From positions 1 through 5,307 of the forward strand of contig JAGLJE010000010.1 in the NCBI GenBank assembly GCA_023142645.1: a stretch of 5,307 bases of DNA, given 5' to 3'. The translations under genes were made by a program, and so were the position numbers. How positions within the stretch are numbered: the stretch's first letter is position 1; each line of letters begins with the position of its first letter. Of the stretch, positions 1 through 5,307 are shown piece by piece. The notes beneath the pieces were generated by a model that ran no database searches, was not told where the DNA came from, and worked only from the letters and a program-made list of their open reading frames with translations. Origin of the DNA: Candidatus Altimarinota bacterium (GTDB lineage Bacteria; Patescibacteriota; Gracilibacteria; JAHISY01).

Positions 1-227
1 AAGATAAAATCGCGGAGAAACTCCTTCTGTAAATTTTTCGCGATAAATTTTTTCAATCCAGTTTTCTTCGCTTTTTCACGAATCTCGGCGAGATTTTCGA
101 CTTCCTGCCCAAGATCCGCAAGGAAACCGATCACTTCGAATCCTCTTTGAATTAAAAAATGCGCAATCACAGTCGTGTCGAGACCACCGGAGTAAGCAAG
201 AATAATTTTTTTGGAAAAAGTTTTCAT
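1..227 (-). CDS. argG: Argininosuccinate synthase, N-terminal part (cut by window edge)
   Basis: Argininosuccinate synthase joins citrulline and aspartate using ATP, the penultimate step of arginine synthesis, in the cytoplasm. Only the first 75 codons are present; the gene runs off the left edge. After the ATG at 225-227 the protein reads MKTFSKKIILAYSGGLDTTV, with the PP-loop ATP-binding motif SGGLDT at residues 13-18. Family-typical segments follow: EVIGFLADLGQ (31-41), an EIREKAKKTG stretch (48-57), and a KEFLRDFI block (69-75) matching the usual EEFVRDF. The start has an AGG six nt upstream. The gene for a small membrane protein ends 10 nt upstream on the same strand, so the two are probably co-transcribed. 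The other PP-loop enzymes (MnmA, GuaA, TilS) fit less well because of the LDTT-V and ADLGQ context. The family call is seen in the sequence; whether the rest of the gene is intact cannot be judged here. Confidence 0.92.
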   Translation of the reverse strand, partial: MKTFSKKIILAYSGGLDTTVIAHFLIQRGFEVIGFLADLGQEVENLAEIREKAKKTGLKKFIAKNLQKEFLRDFI

Positions 228-237
228 GAACCTAAAT

Positions 238-426
238 TTATAATTTCGCGATAAAATAAACCGAAATTCCGATTAAAAATACGGAAACAATAATAAAAAT
301 CCAAGTAATGGATTTCGTTCGTGGAGAAATGTAAGAATAACGAAAAGCGTGATGCACCGCGAATCCGGCAAAAATAAAAAAAGCTGTGAGGAGTAGCCCG
401 TAAAGAATATAAATTACAACTTGCAT
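238..426 (-). CDS. Small two-helix membrane protein, function unknown
   Basis: A 62-residue protein that I do not recognise as a named family. It has two hydrophobic segments, about residues 3-24 and 41-60, joined by a short polar loop containing HHAFRYSYISPRTK (25-38). The loop carries R29, R36 and K38, so by the positive-inside rule it should face the cytoplasm, with both termini outside. The coding frame ends in TAA 10 nt before argG, which suggests a shared transcript; no link to arginine synthesis can be inferred from the protein. There is no clear SD before the ATG (CTTTCCGCG-ATG). A TAAAAT box on the minus strand (436-441) lies only 9 nt upstream, which would give an almost leaderless message if used. 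A longer overlapping frame on the same strand (224-478) is Phe/Arg/Ser-rich, overlaps the argG start and looks like a shadow. The regular helix-loop-helix pattern favours a real gene, but the short length limits certainty. Confidence 0.62.
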   Translation of the reverse strand: MQVVIYILYGLLLTAFFIFAGFAVHHAFRYSYISPRTKSITWIFIIVSVFLIGISVYFIAKL

Positions 427-525
427 CGCGGAAAGATTTTAGCGGGGAGATTGATGGAATGAAAGCAGCAGCCAGCAACTAATTTTTGCGAGCATGTGCC
501 AAAATCACCTAATTGATTTAAAAAG

Positions 526-554
526 TTGACGAGAAAGTGGGGGAAGAATACACT
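526..554 (+). promoter_or_regulatory. Sigma70-type promoter for the antiporter gene
   Basis: TTGACG at 526-531 (5 of 6 to consensus) and TACACT at 549-554 (4 of 6) are separated by exactly 17 nt. Transcription would start near 561, giving a leader of about 27 nt before the ATG at 588. The GTG at 537 lies between the two boxes, so it would not be in the message. Inferred from sequence only. Confidence 0.6.
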
Positions 555-587
555 CTCCGAAATTTTTTTATTTTAACCACATTCAAA

Positions 588-1991
588 ATGAATTCTCTCG
601 TCTCTCGTCTACTGAAAAACTGGGAAATGTTACTGCTTCCAATTTTGGCAGTCCTCGCTTTTCAAGTCATGACAAATGTCTTCGCAAGTGATGGTAGTGA
701 ATCAGCAGGTCACAGTGACGCAGCGACAACTTTTCTTTGGCTGGCAATTGTTTTGATTGCCGCGAAATTGAGCAGCTTCGTAGAAAAATTTGGACAGCCG
801 GCAGTTTTGGGTGAACTCGTAATCGGTGTGATCCTCGGTAATCTCGTGCTGCTCGGGTTAAATTTTTTCGAACCGATTAAAACGAATCCTCATATTATTT
901 TTCTCTCAGAATTAGGTGTTGTAATTCTGCTTTTTCAAATCGGGCTGGAATCACAAATCGATGAAATGAAAAAAGTGGGAATGAGAGCTCTCCTTGTAGC
1001 GATAATCGGCGTGGTAGCACCTTTCGTGAGCGGAACTTATCTGATCGGACCATGGCTTTTCCCCGGATTGGAGACGACGACTTATATTTTTATCGGCGCG
1101 ACTCTCGCCGCCACTTCAGTAGGAATCACCGCACGGGTTTTCCGTGATTTCAAAAAATTACAAACGAAAGAGGCGCGAATCGTACTCGGAGCAGCCGTAA
1201 TCGACGATGTTTTGGGATTGATAATTCTCGCAGTGGTATCAGCGATGGCGACTGCGGGAAGTGTGGAACTCGGAGAAATCGGCATCATCGTGATAAAAGC
1301 ATTTGCTTTCCTCGCGGGAGCAATCCTCCTCGGACAGCTGCTCGCGGCAAGATTGGGTAAACTTTTTGCAAAAGTGAACGCGGGCGTTGGAATGAAATTC
1401 ACACTCGTAATTTGTTTCGGCTTGTTGCTCGCCTACTTCGCGCAACAAATCGAGCTGGCTCCGATTGTCGGAGCATTCGCGGCCGGTTTGATGCTTGATT
1501 CAGTCCATTTTCGTTATTTCAAAGATCCAAAAATCGTGGCTGAACTTCGCGAACACATGAAAGGCTACGAACAGACGGAGGCGAATCAGCATCTTTTAAA
1601 AAAGATCGAGAAGCATGGTCGGCGCCACATTGAAGATTTAATCGAGCCGATCGGTCATTTTCTCGTTCCGATTTTTTTCGTAGCAACAGGAATGAGCGTA
1701 AATCTCGAATCACTTTTTGACGTGAAAATTGTCCTCCTCGCACTCGGGATCACGGCGGTAGCCATCATCGGAAAAATGGTGAGCGGATTGGCGGCGGGGA
1801 AAGGCGTGAATCGAATGATCGTCGGAATTGGAATGGTGCCACGCGGCGAGGTCGGTCTGATTTTTATTTCAATCGGACGAGGACTTGGCGTGATCTCAGA
1901 GGAACTTTTTTCCGCGCTCGTCGTGGTAATTATTCTCACTACTTTAATCACCCCACCGGTTTTGGCGGTGCTTTTGAGACGACAGAAGTAA
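588..1991 (+). CDS. Cation/proton antiporter, CPA2 family (NapA/Kef-type membrane domain)
   Basis: An inner-membrane Na+(K+)/H+ antiporter of 467 residues, comprising only the membrane domain with no C-terminal RCK/TrkA-N or USP regulatory domain. I chose the ATG at 588 over the in-frame GTG at 537 because the GTG sits inside the likely promoter and the extra 17 residues are not family-like. A hydrophobic leader (about 15-33) is followed by a short polar stretch and then the core. Visible signatures are GQPAVLGELVIGVILG (69-84), TSVGITARVF of the broken helix (176-185), the paired aspartates in VIDDVLGL (D206, D207), IIGKMVSG with a lysine (K396) placed like the TM10 lysine of NapA, and PRGEVGLIF (418-426). 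Paired DD in this position marks electrogenic Na+/H+ antiporters such as NapA, whereas Kef channels have QD. A charged segment at about 305-350 lengthens one loop. There is no SD before the start. Likely role: sodium and pH homeostasis; the ion is not settled by sequence. Confidence 0.93.
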   Translation: MNSLVSRLLKNWEMLLLPILAVLAFQVMTNVFASDGSESAGHSDAATTFLWLAIVLIAAKLSSFVEKFGQPAVLGELVIGVILGNLVLLGLNFFEPIKTNPHIIFLSELGVVILLFQIGLESQIDEMKKVGMRALLVAIIGVVAPFVSGTYLIGPWLFPGLETTTYIFIGATLAATSVGITARVFRDFKKLQTKEARIVLGAAVIDDVLGLIILAVVSAMATAGSVELGEIGIIVIKAFAFLAGAILLGQLLAARLGKLFAKVNAGVGMKFTLVICFGLLLAYFAQQIELAPIVGAFAAGLMLDSVHFRYFKDPKIVAELREHMKGYEQTEANQHLLKKIEKHGRRHIEDLIEPIGHFLVPIFFVATGMSVNLESLFDVKIVLLALGITAVAIIGKMVSGLAAGKGVNRMIVGIGMVPRGEVGLIFISIGRGLGVISEELFSALVVVIILTTLITPPVLAVLLRRQK

Positions 1992-2068
1992 TTTCAAATT
2001 TCTGGAGCCATCCTCTTTGTAAATTATCGTGGTGCAATATATTCCACAAGTTTAGTGACTGGAAGCCT

Positions 2069-2089
2069 AATTTAAGTGCTAAATTTTTT
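2069..2089 (+). terminator. Weak terminator-like hairpin after the antiporter gene
   Basis: AATTTA (2069-2074) and TAAATT (2080-2085) form a perfect 6-bp inverted repeat around the loop AGTGC and run straight into TTTT. The position, 78 nt after the antiporter stop, suits an intrinsic terminator. The stem is entirely A/T, so it would be unstable, and chance is a real alternative in this A/T-rich gap. Confidence 0.25.
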
Positions 2090-2109
2090 CTATAACCCCT
2101 ATTTCTATT

Positions 2110-2117
2110 AAGGAGGG
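2110..2117 (+). promoter_or_regulatory. Strong Shine-Dalgarno sequence (AAGGAGGG)
   Basis: AAGGAGGG is nearly a full complement of the 16S rRNA 3' end and the only strong SD seen before any candidate start in the window. The spacing from GGAGG to the TTG at 2124 is 7 nt, which is ideal. No ATG or GTG lies within the usual distance. It does not serve the gene at 2226, which is more than 100 nt away. Confidence 0.45.
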
Positions 2118-2122
2118 AATTT

Positions 2123-2141
2123 TTTGAATCAATTATTCAAA
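2123..2141. repeat. Perfect 7-bp palindrome with 5-nt centre
   Basis: TTTGAAT, CAATT, ATTCAAA: the arms are exact reverse complements. It lies 31 nt upstream of the -35 box of the promoter at 2173-2201 and covers the TTG start of the micro-ORF. It could be an operator for a dimeric regulator or an RNA hairpin that hides the start codon. With only two G/C pairs, an RNA stem would be weak. Related TTTGAAA occurs again at 2172-2178, over the -35 box. Confidence 0.4.
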
Positions 2142-2183
2142 CAGATTTTCACTCGCTCGCAACTTATCTTGTTTGAAAAATAA
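2124..2183 (+). CDS. Candidate micro-ORF or leader peptide, 19 codons
   Basis: A TTG-started frame placed 7 nt after the strong SD encodes MNQLFKQIFTRSQLILFEK and ends in TAA at 2181-2183. The frame is closed just upstream by TAA at 2109-2111, so no longer protein is possible. The peptide has net charge about +2, and its hydrophobic residues (L4, F5, I8, F9, L14-F17) are spaced as in an amphipathic helix. The stop codon falls between the -35 and -10 boxes of the promoter for the gene at 2226, 42 nt before that gene's ATG. It might be a leader peptide on read-through transcript from the antiporter gene, a short stand-alone peptide, or a decayed start region. TATAAC at 2091-2096 is -10-like but has no good -35. 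Only the SD and spacing support translation. Confidence 0.3.
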   Translation: MNQLFKQIFTRSQLILFEK

Positions 2184-2201
2184 GCGGAAAGTTGTTAAAA
2201 T
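2173..2201 (+). promoter_or_regulatory. Sigma70-type promoter for the envelope protein gene
   Basis: TTGAAA at 2173-2178 (5 of 6 to consensus) and TAAAAT at 2196-2201 (5 of 6) are separated by exactly 17 nt, the best promoter match in the window. Transcription would start near 2208, giving a leader of about 17 nt before the ATG at 2226. The palindrome at 2123-2141 lies just upstream and could be a regulator site. Confidence 0.7.
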
Positions 2202-2225
2202 AATTGGATTTCTAACAAAAACAAA

Positions 2226-3359
2226 ATGCATCACCCTCACCCCTCGCGCTTCCTAAAAACTGCAAGTTTCGTAATTGCTTTTGGAGTTCTCCTTTTTGGT
2301 ACTATCTTTCACGAAAAAAATGCGAATCTTATTCCGAAAATTAAGCCAAACTTGAATGAAGCGAGTATTGCCGCGGTGACTGCGGAGAATTTAATTCCGA
2401 TAGAAATCGGCGATTGCCAGCAAAACGCGGAAAGCGACGAATCAGAAAAAAGTATTTTCGCGAACATGGGCAGTCTCGATAAAGTAATCACCGGAGCCAC
2501 CGTTCTCGATTTAAATTTTTGGAATCCTCTCGTCGCCGCAATCCAAGAGGATCAAATCGAAGTAAAAATCGAGGAATCAGGCAAAGAATACGAATTCGTG
2601 GTGAAAGACGGACAATTTGATTTTTGGAAATGCGTACTCACGGAAATTCCGCTTTTTTCTTCCTTCTCGGAAACTACAATGAAAAACAAGTTTTTCAGCA
2701 AAACCGCCATTTTTGAATCGCAAATTGAAAAATTCGACTACACGATTGGAAATGTCGGCGAAGTCGAACTGTTTTTGAATTTCGCGGAGCTCCCAGCTGG
2801 TCACCGAATTTTGGAAACTACCGTGCTTGCGGGGGAAAAAACTTTTTTTAAGATTTTTGAAGTGGAGCTATTCGAAGGAATGAATTACAACGATTTACGA
2901 AAGGATTTACGCGATCGCGTAGGAATCACGAATCTCCGACCAGCTGTTTTTGGGACGGATTCTTATTATTGGATGTGGGGCGAGGAAAATCGAATGGCCG
3001 CCTCCGTTTTTTCGATTGAAGGAAAAATTTTCGGTGTAAGTTATCAAACCGCCCACTTTCACCACATCCGAAGAGTAATTGATTCGCTACTGAAGGAATT
3101 CAAAAATGTCAATCTCGGAAGTTTGGACAATGAAATCGTGGAAGCAACCGAGTCCGAAAGTACAGAAAACATCTTCACGGAAAATCTTTCCAGCAACATT
3201 TTAAAAATTACTCCGATTGATGCTTTAAAAGAAACAGAAAGTGCCGAAACAATGACAGCAGAAGAATTCGATGAATTCACTCCAATTGAAATCCCAAAAG
3301 AAGCTCTCGAAAATACGGAAAATCTAGTCAAGAATCTGCCGATTGATTTGGATTTTTAA
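2226..3359 (+). CDS. Membrane-anchored or exported protein of unknown family
   Basis: A 377-residue protein that I cannot assign to a family. A short start with R8 and K11 leads into a hydrophobic segment at about 12-28 (ASFVIAFGVLLFGTIF), a signal peptide or single anchor. No clear AxA cleavage site is seen, so an anchor with the rest outside the membrane is more likely. The middle (about 80-300) looks like a folded, beta-rich domain with aromatic clusters (FDFWKC 131-136; YYWMWGEE 247-254) and ends near HFHHIRRVIDSLLKEF (277-292). Only two cysteines occur (C64, C136); they could form a disulphide outside the cell. From about 300 the chain is acidic and rich in Glu, Thr and Ser, as expected for a disordered tail. 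PI(E/D) motifs occur at 58-60 and, in the tail, at 330-331, 353-355 and 372-374. The ATG is preceded by an A-rich leader without SD. It has its own promoter and lies 60 nt before aspS. Confidence 0.85.
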   Translation: MHHPHPSRFLKTASFVIAFGVLLFGTIFHEKNANLIPKIKPNLNEASIAAVTAENLIPIEIGDCQQNAESDESEKSIFANMGSLDKVITGATVLDLNFWNPLVAAIQEDQIEVKIEESGKEYEFVVKDGQFDFWKCVLTEIPLFSSFSETTMKNKFFSKTAIFESQIEKFDYTIGNVGEVELFLNFAELPAGHRILETTVLAGEKTFFKIFEVELFEGMNYNDLRKDLRDRVGITNLRPAVFGTDSYYWMWGEENRMAASVFSIEGKIFGVSYQTAHFHHIRRVIDSLLKEFKNVNLGSLDNEIVEATESESTENIFTENLSSNILKITPIDALKETESAETMTAEEFDEFTPIEIPKEALENTENLVKNLPIDLDF

Positions 3360-3372
3360 CTTTGACGGCATT

Positions 3373-3401
3373 TTTCGAAAAACTGTGGAAGCTGCTAAAA
3401 T
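3373..3401 (+). promoter_or_regulatory. Possible aspS promoter with good -10, weak -35
   Basis: TAAAAT at 3396-3401 is 5 of 6 to consensus and identical to the -10 box of the preceding gene. TTTCGA 17 nt upstream (3373-3378) matches the -35 at only 3 of 6. Transcription would start near 3408, about 15 nt before the aspS ATG. TTGACG at 3362-3367 is a better -35 but lies 28 nt from the -10, too far to be paired with it. Confidence 0.35.
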
Positions 3402-3422
3402 TACGAAGCTTTAATTTTTTTG

Positions 3423-5234
3423 ATGCTTGAAACTGCTTTCCGCACGCACGCGTGCGACGATTTGACTTCGAAAGAAGTTGAAAAAGAAGTAACACTCGCG
3501 GGATGGGTTGATCGGCGGCGTGATCACGGCGGGTTGATTTTCATCGATCTCCGCGACCGTTTTGGGATCACGCAAATCGTCACCGATCCTGAGCTATCAG
3601 GCGGTGCGCACAAAATCTTTGAAAATGCGAGACCGGAGTGGGTACTACAAATTTCGGGAAAAGTCCGTGCACGACCGGATGGGCAGACGAATAAAAAAAT
3701 GACGACCGGCGAGATTGAAGTTTTGGTGAGCGAGGTAAAAATTTTGAACGAAGCGGAAACTTCCCCGTTCGAAATCGCTGAGGAACACGATGAAAATGAG
3801 GAGGTGCGAATGAAATTTCGTTACCTCGATTTACGACGGAAGCGGATGCAGCGAAATCTCGTTCTCCGCCACCAAGTTTTGCAGGCGACACGGAAATTTT
3901 TCTACGAAAAAAAATTCGTGGAAATCGAAACGCCGATTTTGATTAAAGGCACCCCTGAAGGCGCACGCGAATACATCGTCCCTAGTCGTGTACATCCCGG
4001 AAAATTTTATGTGCTGCCCCAATCGCCGCAGCAGCTGAAACAGCTTTCAATGGTCGCCGGCTTCGATCGTTACATGCAAATCGCGCGTTGCTTCCGCGAT
4101 GAAGATCAGCGAGGCGACCGTCAACCGGAATTCACGCAAATGGATTTAGAAATGAGTTTCGTAGATGCGGAAGATGTGATGAAAATTAATGAAGAGGCGT
4201 TACTTTCGATCGTGAAAGAGTGCCGACCGGATGCCAAAATTTCAGCAGAAAAATTTCCGCGCTTCACTTTCGATGAAGCGATGAATCGATTCGGGAAAGA
4301 TTCGCCCGACATCCGCATCCCACTGGAAATCGTGGATGTTTCAAAAGAATGTGAGAATTGCGGTTTCGGAATTTTCGCGGACGCGGTAAAAAATGGCGGG
4401 GTCGTAAAAGTTTTGCGAGTGCAGAACGGTGCGAATTTTTCGAGAAAAGAAATCGACGCACTTGAAGAGGCGGCGAAAATTTATGGGGCGAAGGGGCTCG
4501 CGTGGATAAAAATTTCGGAGAAATTCGAAGGCGTACCCGCCGCAAAATTGGGTGAAGATTTAACAAAAAAAATTGCCGAAAAAGTCGGCGGAGAAAAGGG
4601 AGACATCTTGCTTTTCGCTGCCGATAAATGGGAAGTCGCGTGTGAAAGTTTGGGAGCAGTGCGGATCGCGGCAGCAGAGAAACTTGAACTTTTGAAAGAT
4701 AAAGAAAATGAATTTGCGTTTTGCTGGATTACCGATTTTCCGATGTTTAAAAAGGATGAGGAAACCGGCGAAATCGGCGCGGTACACCACCCTTTCACCC
4801 GACCGAAAAAAGAGGATGAGGAGCTGCTGAATTCTAATCCGCTCGCGACAAAAGCGGAGGCTTACGATATCGTTTTGAATGGCTATGAAATCGGCGGTGG
4901 ATCGGTTCGAATTCACGAATCCAATTTGCAAAAAAAGATTTTCGATATTTTGAAAGTTTCAGATGAAGATGCGGAGCGAAGGTTTGGTCACATTTTGAAA
5001 GCTTTCACTTTTGGTGCTCCACCGCACGCGGGCATCGCGTGGGGCATCGACCGATTCGTAATGCTGCTCGCAGGCGAACCGAATATCCGCGAGGTGATCG
5101 CGTTCCCGAAAACGAATCGCGCGGAAGATTTAATGCTCGGCGCACCAGATATCGTGCCGAAGTCACAGCTGGAGGAATTGGAAATCAAATCAACGACGAA
5201 AATCGGAGAGCAGAAAGATTCTCGGTGCGAGTGA
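3423..5234 (+). CDS. aspS: Aspartyl-tRNA synthetase, bacterial type
   Basis: A class II synthetase charging tRNA(Asp) with aspartate in the cytoplasm. It is full length at 603 residues, close to the roughly 590 of typical bacterial AspRS. ATG 3423 is preferred over the TTG at 3420 directly before it. Domains in order: OB-fold anticodon-binding domain (about 1-110, with GWVDRRRDHGGLIFIDLRDR at 27-46); catalytic core with motif 1 (VEIETP, 166-171) and TPEGAREY (177-184); the aspartate-binding QSPQQLKQL (200-208); motif 2 (CFRDEDQRGDRQPEFTQ, 223-239); the bacterial GAD insertion (about 285-425); GGGSVRIHE (491-499); and motif 3 with GIDRFVMLL (541-549). His35 in RRRDHGG is the residue type seen in non-discriminating enzymes, which also charge tRNA(Asn). 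The C-terminus runs about 12 residues past the usual LEIK end. There is no SD; a U-rich leader precedes the start. The stop is TGA, with several more in-frame TGA codons just after it. Confidence 0.98.
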   Translation: MLETAFRTHACDDLTSKEVEKEVTLAGWVDRRRDHGGLIFIDLRDRFGITQIVTDPELSGGAHKIFENARPEWVLQISGKVRARPDGQTNKKMTTGEIEVLVSEVKILNEAETSPFEIAEEHDENEEVRMKFRYLDLRRKRMQRNLVLRHQVLQATRKFFYEKKFVEIETPILIKGTPEGAREYIVPSRVHPGKFYVLPQSPQQLKQLSMVAGFDRYMQIARCFRDEDQRGDRQPEFTQMDLEMSFVDAEDVMKINEEALLSIVKECRPDAKISAEKFPRFTFDEAMNRFGKDSPDIRIPLEIVDVSKECENCGFGIFADAVKNGGVVKVLRVQNGANFSRKEIDALEEAAKIYGAKGLAWIKISEKFEGVPAAKLGEDLTKKIAEKVGGEKGDILLFAADKWEVACESLGAVRIAAAEKLELLKDKENEFAFCWITDFPMFKKDEETGEIGAVHHPFTRPKKEDEELLNSNPLATKAEAYDIVLNGYEIGGGSVRIHESNLQKKIFDILKVSDEDAERRFGHILKAFTFGAPPHAGIAWGIDRFVMLLAGEPNIREVIAFPKTNRAEDLMLGAPDIVPKSQLEELEIKSTTKIGEQKDSRCE

Positions 5235-5266
5235 AAATGAGATTGAAGTAAAAATGAAGAATAATT

Positions 5267-5307
5267 TTAATTTTTTTTAATCTCCTGCTTCGCCACACTA
5301 AACCTCC
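5267..5307 (-). CDS. Possible 3' end of a convergent minus-strand gene
   Basis: Read on the minus strand from the right edge, one frame gives RFSVAKQEIKKN then TAA at 5267-5269, a plausible lysine-rich C-terminus convergent with aspS. Twelve codons are too few to identify a protein, and another frame also stops within the stretch, so this is little better than a guess. The plus strand here carries an 8-T run (5271-5278) but no convincing hairpin. Confidence 0.2.
   Translation of the reverse strand, partial: RFSVAKQEIKKN

Noticed and set aside
224..478. 84-codon minus-strand frame overlapping the 62-residue gene and the argG start
   Set aside because: Composition is Phe/Arg/Ser-rich with no membrane or domain pattern, and it overlaps the argG start codon; the alternative frame gives a clean two-helix protein.
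537..587. N-terminal extension of the antiporter from GTG 537
   Set aside because: It lies between and after the promoter boxes, and its 17 residues do not resemble the family's N-terminus.
2029..2047. Hairpin GTGG...CCAC after the antiporter gene
   Set aside because: A 4-bp stem with an 11-nt loop and no T-run; not significant.
3389..3420. Terminator after the envelope protein gene (AAGCT...AGCTT followed by a T-rich run)
   Set aside because: The stem is only 5 bp with a 13-nt loop and overlaps the aspS -10 box; too weak to call.
588..5234. UGA recoding to glycine, as in Gracilibacteria/Absconditabacteria
   Set aside because: The long genes have no in-frame TGA at glycine positions, and aspS ends at a TGA in the right place, followed by more in-frame TGA codons.
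5039..5251. 70-codon plus-strand frame inside the end of aspS
   Set aside because: Arg-rich out-of-frame shadow over the highly conserved motif 3 region of aspS.
5250..5278. Terminator after aspS (AAAAT...ATTTT then an 8-T run)
   Set aside because: An A/T-only 5-bp stem in an A/T-rich stretch is expected by chance.

Overview
The window is 5.3 kb of bacterial chromosome with moderate GC and A/T-rich gaps. It holds four clear genes, one probable small membrane protein gene and one candidate micro-ORF. No phage, IS, CRISPR or RNA gene is visible. The genetic code looks standard: the three long genes have no in-frame TGA, and aspS ends in TGA where an AspRS should end. The main genes have short leaders and little or no Shine-Dalgarno (SD) sequence. 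Together with the compact layout and an unrecognised secreted protein, this fits a Patescibacteria/CPR-type genome (Peregrinibacteria-like, perhaps), but that placement is an inference from style and is weak.

Layout. On the minus strand at the left edge lies the start of argG (argininosuccinate synthase, cut by the window edge). It is preceded 10 nt upstream by a 62-codon gene for a two-helix membrane protein. Diverging from these is a plus-strand monovalent cation/proton antiporter of the CPA2 (NapA/Kef) type. A good promoter (TTGACG-N17-TACACT) upstream of it places its start at 588, not at the upstream GTG at 537. A 234-nt gap follows. It holds a weak hairpin plus T-run, the only strong SD in the window, a 19-codon TTG-started micro-ORF whose start lies in a perfect palindrome, and a near-consensus promoter (TTGAAA-N17-TAAAAT). 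That promoter drives a gene for a 377-residue membrane-anchored or exported protein of unknown family. After a 60-nt gap with a weaker promoter comes full-length aspS (aspartyl-tRNA synthetase). The last 70 nt may contain the 3' end of a minus-strand gene.

The genes do not form an obvious single pathway. Each plus-strand gene seems to have its own promoter, so this looks like a set of housekeeping and envelope genes transcribed separately. The most useful observations are the micro-ORF/palindrome/promoter arrangement at 2110-2201, the PI(E/D) motifs in the tail of the unknown envelope protein, the AspRS anticodon-domain histidine that suggests relaxed tRNA(Asp)/tRNA(Asn) specificity, and the charged loop insertion in the antiporter.
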